Below, in pieces: positions 8,664-16,339 of a DNA stretch of 64,000 nucleotides. The notes beneath the pieces are model-generated. The model was not told where the DNA came from and searched no databases. It saw nothing but the letters and a program-made list of their open reading frames with translations. Location of the stretch: NCBI RefSeq assembly GCF_024734665.1, contig NZ_CP102931.1, positions 5,640,001-5,704,000 on the forward strand. Reading direction: 5' to 3'. The stretch comes from Variovorax paradoxus (GTDB lineage Bacteria > Pseudomonadota > Gammaproteobacteria > Burkholderiales > Burkholderiaceae_C). A program made the position numbers and the translations under genes. Each line of letters opens with the position of its first letter. Position 1 is the first letter of the stretch.

Positions 8664-10109
8664 ATGGACTCGCTACCGCTCTACCGCCAGCTCTCCGCGC
8701 ACTACGTGGACGCGATCCACACCGGCTCTCTCAAGCAGGGCGACAAACTGCCCTCGCTGCGCAGCCTCATGCGGCTGCACGACATCAGCCTGTCGACCGC
8801 GCTGCAGGTCTGCCGCGCCATGGAAAGCGACGGCTGGGTCGAGGCCCGCGACCGTTCGGGGTACTTCGTGCGGCGGCCGCAGCGGATGGCCATCGCGCCG
8901 ATGGAAGAGCCGATTGCCGACGTGCCGCCCGACCCCGCACAGTTCGTCAGCATGCGCACGCGCATGGCCAACTTCATGGCGCGTGGCCGGCACACAGGCG
9001 TGAAGCTCAACTTCGCCATCGCCCGCGCGGCCCCCGAGCTGTACCCCGCCGAGGCCCTGCGCAACTCCATGACGCGCGCACTGCGCCAGCGGCCCGAGCT
9101 GCTGACCACCGCCTCGTCGCAGAAAGGCCACGAGCAGTTCCGCGAAGCGCTGGCACAGCGCAGCCTGCGCGTGGGCATGACGGTGCCGCCCGACGAAGTG
9201 CTCGTTACCAACGGCTGCATCGAGGCGCTTAACCTTGCGCTGCGCGCCATCGCCAAGCCCGGCGACACGGTGGCCGTGGAGTCGCCCACCTTCTACGGCC
9301 TGCTGCAGGTGCTCGAAAGCCTGGGGCTGCGCGCGCTGGAGATTCCGACCAGCCCGCAGACCGGCATCTCCCTGGAAGCGCTCGACCTCGCCATCCACAC
9401 CTACGACGACATCAAGGCCGTGGTGGTGGTGCCGCACCTGCAGAACCCCATCGGCAGCGTGATGCCCGACACCCACAAGCAGCGGCTGGTGCACCTGTGC
9501 GAGAGCCACGGCATCGCGCTGGTCGAAGACGACACCTACAGCGACCTCGTGGAGAGCGACGCGCCGCTGCGCGCGGTGAAGTCGTGGGACCGCACGGGCA
9601 ACGTGATCTATTGCGCCTCGCTGCACAAGGTGCTGGCGCCGGGGCTGCGGCTGGGCTGGATCACCGCCGGGCGCTGGCACGCGCAGGTGGAAATGCTCAA
9701 GTACGCGCAGACCCGCAACAACGAGGCGCTGGCGCAGATCGCCGCGGGCGAGTTCGTCGCGAGCGGCGGCTACGACCGCCACCTGCGCCGGCTGCGCGAG
9801 CGGCTGCACGTTCAGCGCGACCAGACGGCGGACGCCATCGCCAAGTACTTTCCGGCGGGCACGCGGCTGAACCTGCCGCGCGGCGGGCTGCAGCTGTGGG
9901 TCGAGCTACCCGGGCAACGCTCGTCGGTGGACGTGTTCGACGCGGCGCTGCGCGAACACATGCTGGTGGCGCCGGGCGCGCAGTTCTCGAACTCGGGGCG
10001 CTTCGACAACTACCTGCGCATCAACTGCGGCTGGCCGTATTCGAAGGCGGTGGATGCGGGGCTGCGGCGGCTGGGCGAGATCGTGTCGGCCGTGCGGCCG
10101 CCGCACTAG
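8664..10109 (+). CDS. MocR/PdxR-type transcriptional regulator (GntR winged helix plus aminotransferase fold)
   Basis: The protein has 481 residues from ATG 8664; an in-frame ATG at 8637 would add nine. Residues 1-75 are a GntR winged helix (PLYRQLSAHYVDAI, GDKLPSLRSLM, ALQVCRAMESDGWVEARDRSGYFV). Residues about 110-475 have the fold type I aminotransferase pattern, with NPIGSVMP, EDDTYSDLV and the PLP lysine region YCASLHKVLAPGLRLGWI. Such proteins use PLP or an aldimine as effector. The regulated pathway is not evident from the neighbours, which are a divergent DUF2917-like gene and a convergent DUF1877 gene. Confidence 0.9.
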   Translation: MDSLPLYRQLSAHYVDAIHTGSLKQGDKLPSLRSLMRLHDISLSTALQVCRAMESDGWVEARDRSGYFVRRPQRMAIAPMEEPIADVPPDPAQFVSMRTRMANFMARGRHTGVKLNFAIARAAPELYPAEALRNSMTRALRQRPELLTTASSQKGHEQFREALAQRSLRVGMTVPPDEVLVTNGCIEALNLALRAIAKPGDTVAVESPTFYGLLQVLESLGLRALEIPTSPQTGISLEALDLAIHTYDDIKAVVVVPHLQNPIGSVMPDTHKQRLVHLCESHGIALVEDDTYSDLVESDAPLRAVKSWDRTGNVIYCASLHKVLAPGLRLGWITAGRWHAQVEMLKYAQTRNNEALAQIAAGEFVASGGYDRHLRRLRERLHVQRDQTADAIAKYFPAGTRLNLPRGGLQLWVELPGQRSSVDVFDAALREHMLVAPGAQFSNSGRFDNYLRINCGWPYSKAVDAGLRRLGEIVSAVRPPH

Positions 10110-10124
10110 CAGCCAGCCGGCGAT

Positions 10125-10571
10125 TCAGACGATGTAGAACACGACGGCGTCGCGCCTTGCGGCCGCGCCGGCGAAGAAGCGCTTCACACCTTCCATGAAG
10201 CCCGCGAGGTCCCGCGCGCCGTCCTGCCAGACCTTGGCCCAGTAGAGCTCGCCGAACTTCGCCGGCTCGCCCGTGAAGCGGCCCACCAGTTCCGCCACGT
10301 CGCGCTGCGCGAGCCGGGCCGCCGTGCGCTCGACATGGGCGGCCGTGAGGTAGATGCAGCCCAGCCCGTCGGTGCCGTCGAGCTCTTCGCCGTCAACCGC
10401 CTCGGGCAGCAGCGTGCGCACCACGTCCCAGGCCTGCTCCACCGTCTGGCTGTCGTGGGGGCCGCCCTGCGCGGCCGGTGAATGCAGGAAGCCCGACACG
10501 GTGGAAGGATCGATCACCAGCGCGCGCAGCCGGTAGCGATCGAGGGCGTAGAAAGCCGCGCCGATGCTCAT
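10125..10571 (-). CDS. DUF1877 (YfbM-like) family protein
   Basis: A 148-residue cytoplasmic protein. DUF1877 features are a DxxWxxxxxLL-like segment (EQAWDVVRTLLPEA), an interior IYLTAAHVERTAARL helix, and a C-terminal YxxLxxFxxxAAxxxDAVVFYI stretch. Function is unknown. Its start codon overlaps the stop of the upstream TM2-TPR gene by 4 bp, so the two are co-translated. Confidence 0.75.
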   Translation of the reverse strand: MSIGAAFYALDRYRLRALVIDPSTVSGFLHSPAAQGGPHDSQTVEQAWDVVRTLLPEAVDGEELDGTDGLGCIYLTAAHVERTAARLAQRDVAELVGRFTGEPAKFGELYWAKVWQDGARDLAGFMEGVKRFFAGAAARRDAVVFYIV

Positions 10572-12094
10572 GTGCTGGGTTCCATGCGTGCGGCACGCGC
10601 CACCGTGGCGAGCACCATGCTCACGCTGTCGATGTTGCGCTGCGCGTTGTCTATGTTCCTGAAGTGGTCGGGCGCGCAGATCTGGTTGAGCAGCAGCGTG
10701 CGCTTGAAGTGCATCAGCGCCTGGCGCAAGTCGCCCTCTTCCTGCGCGATCAGGCCCAAGTCGTTGTGGGCGGTTGCGGCCGCCTGCGAGATGCCTCGGC
10801 AGCTGCCCTGCTGGATGTCGAGCGAACGCTCGAACAGCGGCCTGGCCTTGTCGAATTCGCGGCGCGCCATGAACAGGCTGGCGAAGTTGTTGAGCATGTC
10901 GGAGTGCAGTTCGGCGTCGCCCTCGCCCGGCGGGAGCTTGTCGAGGTGCACGAGGGCACGCGCGTAGCAAAGCTCGGCTTTGGCGTCCTGGCCGGACTCG
11001 GCATAGAGAAACGCCAGATTGTTGAAGGCGCGCACCACGCCATCGCTGGAGCCGCCCCGGGCTTCGGCCACCGCCATGGCGATGGTTTTCTTGTAGAGCG
11101 CTTCAGCCTCTTCGGCTCGCCCGGCCGCGGCATGCAGCAGCGCCAGGGTGTTGGTGGGCCCGCGCCGCCAGCTGTCGTCGAGGCCGAGCAGCCCGATCAT
11201 GGCCAGGGCTTCATCCGCGGAGGCCTGTGCCTTGTCGTACCACTGCAGGCGGCGGCACAGTTCGGCGTAGCTGGCCAGCTGGAGTACCACGGCCCTGTCC
11301 GCGCCGCCGTACAGCCGGCGACTGGCGGTGACGGCCTCGGCACAGAACTTCTCGGCACGGGGCAAGTCGCCCTGGGCCAGTGCGTCGCGGTAGCGCGCGT
11401 CGCGGTCTTCGAGCAGGTTCAGCAGCGCACCTTCTTCGTCGGATGCAGCGCCGTGGGCCTTGCGTTCGGCGATGCCGGTCAGGGTCAGGTCGAGGGCCTT
11501 GCGGGCGATGTCCATGTCTTCCGCCGGCATGCCGATCTTGCGGCCGATGGAGAGGCTTTCCTCCAGGCTGGCCCGGGCCCTGTCGAAGGCCTTGAACTGG
11601 TAGCAGGCCTGGCCGAGCATGCACAGCGTCATCGCGAGGTTCTGGTGCGGGCCCTTGAACACGCGGCGCGCGGTGGCGACGATCTGCTCGGCGATGGCAA
11701 CGGCTCCGGCCCAGTCTTCGGCCTCGGCGGCGGCCACGAAGCGCTCCTGCAGCTTGTTGACTTCGGCGAGGGCGGCGAGGTCGTATTCCTTGGCCTCCCG
11801 TGTCCCAGCGCGGCGAGTGCGCTGGCGGATCGGAGCTTCATCACCATCTTCGACAGCGGCCCCGTCCTGCTGCTTCATCCGCCGGTAGATCCAGTAGACG
11901 TCGAACAGCATCCACGGCAGCACAAGCGCCAGGCCGAAGCGCGATCCCGGCAGGCCGGCAACGCCATACAGCAGCAGCGCCAGTTGCGCCGCGCCGCCCA
12001 GGTAGCTCCCGAGATAGAAGCGATGCGCCCCGATGAAGCCGCCCACCAGCCACAACAAGTAGGCATACGAGCGACGGCGAGGCGGCAGGGTCAT
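10568..12094 (-). CDS. TM2-domain and tetratricopeptide-repeat membrane protein
   Basis: The protein has 508 residues. Residues about 1-75 form a TM2 domain, two hydrophobic segments around a GAHRFYLGSYLGGAAQL motif with FDVYWIYRRM at the end. An acidic linker follows, then about 400 residues of alpha-helical TPR-like repeats such as NLAMTLCMLGQACYQFKAFD and AFNNLAFLYAESGQDAKAEL. The soluble TPR part is likely an interaction platform; topology suggests a cytoplasmic location. Co-translated with the DUF1877 gene. The role is unknown. Confidence 0.8.
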   Translation of the reverse strand: MTLPPRRRSYAYLLWLVGGFIGAHRFYLGSYLGGAAQLALLLYGVAGLPGSRFGLALVLPWMLFDVYWIYRRMKQQDGAAVEDGDEAPIRQRTRRAGTREAKEYDLAALAEVNKLQERFVAAAEAEDWAGAVAIAEQIVATARRVFKGPHQNLAMTLCMLGQACYQFKAFDRARASLEESLSIGRKIGMPAEDMDIARKALDLTLTGIAERKAHGAASDEEGALLNLLEDRDARYRDALAQGDLPRAEKFCAEAVTASRRLYGGADRAVVLQLASYAELCRRLQWYDKAQASADEALAMIGLLGLDDSWRRGPTNTLALLHAAAGRAEEAEALYKKTIAMAVAEARGGSSDGVVRAFNNLAFLYAESGQDAKAELCYARALVHLDKLPPGEGDAELHSDMLNNFASLFMARREFDKARPLFERSLDIQQGSCRGISQAAATAHNDLGLIAQEEGDLRQALMHFKRTLLLNQICAPDHFRNIDNAQRNIDSVSMVLATVARAARMEPST

Positions 12095-12122
12095 GGTGTT
12101 CGCCGGATGGTACGGTGGCCGT

Positions 12123-13049
12123 TCAGTCGAGCAGCGCCAGCGCAGCGTAGTCGCCGACTTTGTCGCCCAGGCCGGCGGGCACGAGGCGCACGCCTTGCGT
12201 GAGCGGCGGCAACTTGCCGTCTACATGCGCCTGCAGCCGGGGCAGCAGAAAGTCGCGGTGGTGCCAGAACACACTGCCGCCCAGGCTGATGCGCTGCAGG
12301 TCGAGCGTGGCGATCAGGTTGTAGAGCATGCGGCCCATCACCCGGCACAGCGCATCGACGATTTCCAGCGAATGCCGCTCGCCGGCCACCGCCGAGCTGA
12401 AAAGATCGGCCGCGGGCTGGCCGAAGCGCCGGGCGATGGAGTTGCCGGCAATCAGCCCTTCGACGTCGCCGACGTTGCCGCAGCCGCACAGCGCGCCGCT
12501 GGCGTCGTCCACCACGAAACTGTGGCCCGCATGGCCGGCGTTGCCGTTCTTGCCGCGCAGCGCTCGGCCGTCCACGCACAGGCCGACGCCGACGCCGGTA
12601 CTCCACGTGACGTAGGCGCAATCGTCCAGGCCCTTGAGCGCGCCCCAGTGGCGCTCGGCCTCCAACGCGGCCACCGCATCGTTCTCGACCCGCACGCGGG
12701 CGAAGCGCTTTGCCAGCGGCGCCTCGACCAGTGCGGTCATCCATGTGTTGGGCAGGCCGCGCGCCGGGCCGGCAATGCCGCCGCAGATGTTGGGCGTGGC
12801 CAACTCGACCTTGCCCTCGCGCAGTTCGAACGGCCCGGCCGACGACACGCCCACGCGGTCGATGGTGGCGGCATCGATGCCTTGCTCCGCGCAGACCTCG
12901 TCGATCATCCGCATGATCTGCACCGCCACCGCGTCGTTGTCGCCGGTCTTGGCCGTGGGCTCGCTGCGGCGGCCGATCAGCGGCGCGTCGCTCGAGGCGG
13001 AAAGGCTTACGGCCACCTTGGTGCCGCCGATGTCTACGCAAGCTCTCAT
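12123..13049 (-). CDS. ROK-family sugar kinase or related protein
   Basis: The 308-residue protein starts MRACVDIGGTKVAVSLS, the ROK phosphate-binding loop; the upstream in-frame extension lacks family features and is left out. RVENDAVAALEAE carries the catalytic Asp region and GHAGHSFV the zinc histidine. The zinc loop reads LCGCGNVGDVEG, where the family consensus is CxCGxxGCxE, so the third cysteine is replaced by Asp. The substrate could be glucose, N-acetylglucosamine or another hexose. No sugar-uptake genes are adjacent, so specificity cannot be set. It is followed 28 nt downstream by the TM2-TPR gene in the same direction. Confidence 0.85.
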   Translation of the reverse strand: MRACVDIGGTKVAVSLSASSDAPLIGRRSEPTAKTGDNDAVAVQIMRMIDEVCAEQGIDAATIDRVGVSSAGPFELREGKVELATPNICGGIAGPARGLPNTWMTALVEAPLAKRFARVRVENDAVAALEAERHWGALKGLDDCAYVTWSTGVGVGLCVDGRALRGKNGNAGHAGHSFVVDDASGALCGCGNVGDVEGLIAGNSIARRFGQPAADLFSSAVAGERHSLEIVDALCRVMGRMLYNLIATLDLQRISLGGSVFWHHRDFLLPRLQAHVDGKLPPLTQGVRLVPAGLGDKVGDYAALALLD

Positions 13050-13066
13050 TGCTGTTTGTCTTTTCT

Positions 13067-13261
13067 CTACAGAAGACGAGCGACCAGCGCCGCGATCATG
13101 CTGAGCACCACGGTGCTGGCAATCGGCAGCTGCCACTCGCGGCCGAAGGCGCGGAACTCGAAATCGCCGGGCAGCCGTCCGAAGCCGAAGCGGCGCAGCC
13201 AGGCGGTCAGGCCGCTCATGAGCACCAGTGCGAGGACGACGACGATCAGCCAGCGGAACAT
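13067..13261 (-). CDS. DUF2905 small membrane protein
   Basis: A 64-residue protein with two hydrophobic helices separated by an RLPGDFEF turn, the hallmark of DUF2905. Its stop is 17 nt from the ROK gene start and its start is 10 nt from the stop of the HisN-like gene, so it lies inside an operon reading leftwards. Function is unknown. Confidence 0.85.
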   Translation of the reverse strand: MFRWLIVVVLALVLMSGLTAWLRRFGFGRLPGDFEFRAFGREWQLPIASTVVLSMIAALVARLL

Positions 13262-13271
13262 GTTCGACAGT

Positions 13272-14048
13272 CTAGGCCGAGAGGATGGCCATGGCTTGCC
13301 GGTGGAGTTCGGGTGTTGCCGCCGCGATCACCCGCCCGTCCGACTTGAGCCCCAGCGGCTGGCCCTGCCAGTCGGTGATGATGCCGCCCGCGGCCTCGAT
13401 CAGACCGGCGGGGCCGAGGTAGTCGTAAGGCTGCAAGCCGGTCTCGACCACGAGGTCGATGGTGCCGCCCGCCAGCTGGGCGTAGCCGTAGCAGTCGCCG
13501 CCGAAGCGGCGCATGGCGCACTGGCGGCTGAGCCGGTCGAAGGCAGTCCAGTCGGCCGGCGCGAAGATGTCGGGCGAGGTGGTGACGATGCGGGCCTTGG
13601 CCACCTCGGTGCAACTGCTGACGCGCACGGGCTGGCCGTCGCGCGTGGCGCCCTTGCCAGCCTCACCGATCCAGCGCTCCTTGAGCACCGGCATGTCGAC
13701 CACGCCCAGCACGATGCGGCCGCCCTGCAGCACACCGATCAGCGTGCCCCACAGCGGTGAGCCGGTGATGAAGCTGCGCGTGCCGTCGATGGGGTCGAGC
13801 ACCCAGACGCGCTCTGCGTCGAGCCGCTCGGGGCCGTGCTCCTCGCCGTAGATGCCGTCGGCCGGCACGCGCGCACCAAGAATTTCGCGCATGGCCGTCT
13901 CCGCAGCGCGGTCGGCCAGCGTGACCGGGCTTTCGTCGGCCTTGGTGATGATGTCCAGCGGCGTACGGAAGTAGTGCATCGACTGCGCTGCGGCGGCATC
14001 GGCCAGCGCCTGGGCAATCGACGAAAGATCGGGGGTCGAGGAGCTCAT
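13272..14048 (-). CDS. hisN: histidinol-phosphatase of the inositol monophosphatase family
   Basis: A 258-residue Mg-dependent phosphomonoesterase. Metal-site motifs are IYGEEHG (Glu), DPIDGTRSFITGSPLWGT, and the C-terminal GLQPYDYLGPAGLIEAAGG, where HisN-type proteins have YDYLxxxxLIEAAGG. HisN converts histidinol phosphate to histidinol. Inositol-1-phosphatase or PAP phosphatase activity is the alternative. No other his genes are in the window. Start chosen at MSSSTPDLSS; an upstream Met eight residues earlier lacks conservation. Confidence 0.75.
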   Translation of the reverse strand: MSSSTPDLSSIAQALADAAAAQSMHYFRTPLDIITKADESPVTLADRAAETAMREILGARVPADGIYGEEHGPERLDAERVWVLDPIDGTRSFITGSPLWGTLIGVLQGGRIVLGVVDMPVLKERWIGEAGKGATRDGQPVRVSSCTEVAKARIVTTSPDIFAPADWTAFDRLSRQCAMRRFGGDCYGYAQLAGGTIDLVVETGLQPYDYLGPAGLIEAAGGIITDWQGQPLGLKSDGRVIAAATPELHRQAMAILSA

Positions 14049-14103
14049 GGGAGAGTGGTTAACACATGCCAAAACCTGCGATTAGACCCGAGCCGGGCCG
14101 GGT

Positions 14104-14133
14104 TTGACACGGCGGGGGCGCCAGTCCTAGCAT
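14104..14133 (+). promoter_or_regulatory. sigma-70-type promoter for the DUF5329 gene
   Basis: TTGACA at 14104-14109 and TAGCAT at 14128-14133 are separated by 18 bp. A ribosome site (CCAGGAG) and the ATG at 14163 follow. Confidence 0.6.
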
Positions 14134-14162
14134 GGCCCGGAAATTGCCAGGAGACAAAACAA

Positions 14163-14555
14163 ATGGCCTCGCTCAAATTCCTGCGCACCACGCTGCTCGC
14201 CCTCCTGCTCGGCGCCTCGGCCTTGCTGGCGCACGCCACCCCTTCCGACGCCGAGGACAAGCTGATCGACACGCTGATCCAGCGCGTCTCGAAGATGTCG
14301 GCCATGGTCTTCCTGCGCAACGGCAACGAATACACCGCCGCCGACGCCGCCAAGCACATGCAAGCCAAGTACGACTACTTCAAAAAGGAGCTGGTGACGG
14401 CCGAAGACTTCATCGAGCGCTGCGCATCGCGCTCGGAGATGACGGGGCAGGCCTACAAGGTGAAGCTCAACAACGGCACGGTGCGCGACGCCAACGAGTT
14501 CCTCAACAGCGAGCTGCGCGCCATGCGACAGGCCTCGAAGAAGACCAGCGGCTAG
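14163..14555 (+). CDS. DUF5329 periplasmic protein
   Basis: A 130-residue protein with a Sec signal peptide (hydrophobic core LLALLLGASALLAHA, cleavage likely before TPSDAEDK). The mature part is alpha-helical and carries features of DUF5329: KMSAMVFLRNGNEYTA, AAKHMQAKYDYFK, and a late SEMTGQAYKVKLNNG. Function is unknown. Its stop codon directly abuts that of the convergent ABC permease gene (GCTAGCTAGC), with no spacer or terminator between them. Confidence 0.8.
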   Translation: MASLKFLRTTLLALLLGASALLAHATPSDAEDKLIDTLIQRVSKMSAMVFLRNGNEYTAADAAKHMQAKYDYFKKELVTAEDFIERCASRSEMTGQAYKVKLNNGTVRDANEFLNSELRAMRQASKKTSG

Positions 14556-15425
14556 CTAGCGCTGCTGGCCCCAGCGGCGCACCGTGAGCCGCTCCAGCGT
14601 CTTGAAGCCCAGGCTCTCCACCAGCAGGCCGATCAGTACCACCATCGCAAGGCCCGCGAACACGCGGTCGGTGTACAGCTCGTTGCGGTTCTGGAAGATG
14701 TACCAGCCCAGGCCGCCCTTGCCCGATGACGCGCCGAACACCAGCTCGGCCGCGATCAGCGTGCGCCACGCAAAGGCCCAGCCGATCTTCAGGCCCGACA
14801 GGATCGACGGCAGCGCAGCCGGCACCAGGATCTGCAGCACGTAGCGCAGGCCCTTCAGCCCGTAGTTGCGCCCCGCCATGCGGAGCGTCTCGGGTACACC
14901 CTGGAAGCCCGCATAGGTGTTGAGCGCCAGCGGCCACAGCACCGAATGGATCAGCACGAACACGAGGCTGCCGCGCCCCAGCCCGAACCACAGCAGCGCC
15001 AGCGGCAGCAGTGCGATGGCGGGCAGCGGATTGAACATGGACGTGAGCGTGTCCAGCAGGTCACGGCCGATCTGTGTCGACACCGCGAGCGTGGTGAGCG
15101 CAAAGGCCAGCAGCACGCCCGCGAGGTAGCCCTGCAGCAGCACGGCCAGCGAAATGCGCACCTTCTCGATCAGCTCGCCGCTGGCAAGCCCTTCGAACAG
15201 CGCGCTCGCCGTGGCGGTGAAGGTGGGCAGCAGCAGGTCGTTGTTCTGCCAGCGGGCCGCGAGCTCCCACAGCACAGCGATGACGGCGAGGATCAGCCCC
15301 TTGCGCAGCCAGGCCTGCGACCAGATGCGTGCACCCAGGGGCAGCGTGCGTTCGACCGGTAGTTCGGTGAAGGGCTCGAGCGTGCGTTCGTACTCGGGGC
15401 GGATGGGAGGAACGATGGCGCTCAT
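14556..15425 (-). CDS. ABC transporter permease, sulfonate/taurine/nitrate type
   Basis: A 289-residue inner-membrane permease with about six hydrophobic helices and the ABC-contact EAA loop region near ETLRMAGRNYGLKGLRYV. ALLPLALLWFGLG is characteristic of the SsuC/TauC group. The start overlaps the ATPase stop by 4 bp. It works with the downstream-encoded ATPase and the binding protein to import a small oxyanion-type organic compound; the adjacent TauD-like enzyme favours a sulfonate. Confidence 0.87.
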   Translation of the reverse strand: MSAIVPPIRPEYERTLEPFTELPVERTLPLGARIWSQAWLRKGLILAVIAVLWELAARWQNNDLLLPTFTATASALFEGLASGELIEKVRISLAVLLQGYLAGVLLAFALTTLAVSTQIGRDLLDTLTSMFNPLPAIALLPLALLWFGLGRGSLVFVLIHSVLWPLALNTYAGFQGVPETLRMAGRNYGLKGLRYVLQILVPAALPSILSGLKIGWAFAWRTLIAAELVFGASSGKGGLGWYIFQNRNELYTDRVFAGLAMVVLIGLLVESLGFKTLERLTVRRWGQQR

Positions 15426-16336
15426 GCCGCAGCCTCCTCGTGCTCTTCCTCGAAAAGCATGTCATGGATACGCTGCGCCGTGCCCTGGAATTCCGCACCG
15501 CCCAAGCTGGCAAGCGAAAAGCCGTGGCTGTTGATCTCGGCGCGCATGCGCCCCGGGTGCGGCGAAAGCAGCGCGATGCGGTTGCCCACCACCAGCGCTT
15601 CTTCGATCGAGTGCGTGACGAACAGCAGCGTGAAGCGCACCTCGTCCCACAGCTCGAGCAGTTCCTGCTGCATCTTGCGGCGCGTGAGCGCGTCGAGTGC
15701 GGCGAAGGGCTCGTCCATCAGCAGCACGCGCGGCTGCATCGCAAGCGCACGGGCAATGGCCACGCGCTGCTTCATGCCGCCCGAGAGCTGGTGCGGATGC
15801 ACGTCGGCAAACTTTGCAAGGCCGACCTTGTCGAGGTAGTGCAGCGCGCGTTCGGCGGCTTCCTTCTTGCCGAGCGTGCGCGAGGCCAGCAGCGGGAACA
15901 TCACGTTCTGCTTCACGGTCTTCCACGGCGGCAACTGGTCGAACTCCTGGAACACGACGATGCGGTCGGGGCCGGGCTGCGTCACGCGTCGGCCTTCGAG
16001 GCGGATCTCGCCTTCGACCGGCGGGATGAAGCCCGCCACGGCCTTCAGCAGCGTGGACTTGCCGCAGCCCGAGGGGCCGAGCAGCACGAAGCGGTCGGCG
16101 GCGTGGACGTCGAAGCTCACGCGGTGCGTGGCGCGGACGACTCGCTCGGGGGTGCGGTATTCGAGGCTGACACCGTCCACCTGTAGCAGCGGTGCGCTTT
16201 CTTGCCCCCTCTCCCGCTCGCGGGAGAGGGTTGGGGTGAGGGCGGGTGGCGATGCCAGAGGCTCCCCCCTCACCCCCGCCCTCTCCCGATGGGAGAGGGA
16301 TTCACCCCGGGAAGGCAAAGCCGCTGCCGTGCTCAT
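15422..16336 (-). CDS. ABC transporter ATPase, sulfonate/taurine type, with repeat-derived N-terminus
   Basis: A 304-residue ATPase. Walker A LGPSGCGKST, Q-loop VFQEFDQLPPWKT, signature LSGGMKQRVAIARAL, Walker B VLLMDEPFAALD and H-loop VTHS are all present. Family homology begins only near residue 49 (PLLQVDGVSLEYRT). Residues about 12-44 are encoded by a pair of REP-like palindromes (HRERAGVRGEP, PALTPTLSRERERG) that stay in frame. No ATG exists between the repeat and the conserved domain; a GTG in LQVDG is the only internal option. The ATG at 16336 is 3 nt after the stop of the binding-protein gene. Confidence 0.88.
   Translation of the reverse strand: MSTAAALPSRGESLSHRERAGVRGEPLASPPALTPTLSRERERGQESAPLLQVDGVSLEYRTPERVVRATHRVSFDVHAADRFVLLGPSGCGKSTLLKAVAGFIPPVEGEIRLEGRRVTQPGPDRIVVFQEFDQLPPWKTVKQNVMFPLLASRTLGKKEAAERALHYLDKVGLAKFADVHPHQLSGGMKQRVAIARALAMQPRVLLMDEPFAALDALTRRKMQQELLELWDEVRFTLLFVTHSIEEALVVGNRIALLSPHPGRMRAEINSHGFSLASLGGAEFQGTAQRIHDMLFEEEHEEAAA
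16206..16300. repeat. inverted pair of REP-like palindromic repeats inside a coding sequence
   Basis: Unit A at 16206-16242 has stem CCCTCTCCCGCTCGCGGGAG and tail TTGGGGTGAGGG. Unit B at 16265-16300 is the same design in the opposite orientation, with stem CCTCTCCCGATGGGAGAGG. Together they form a REPIN-like doublet. Such units are usually intergenic; here they lie within the 5' end of the ABC ATPase reading frame. Confidence 0.85.
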
Positions 16337-16339
16337 CGA

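Noticed and set aside
14553..14558. GCTAGCTAGC palindrome as an operator
   Set aside because: It is explained by two convergent TAG stop codons meeting end to end.
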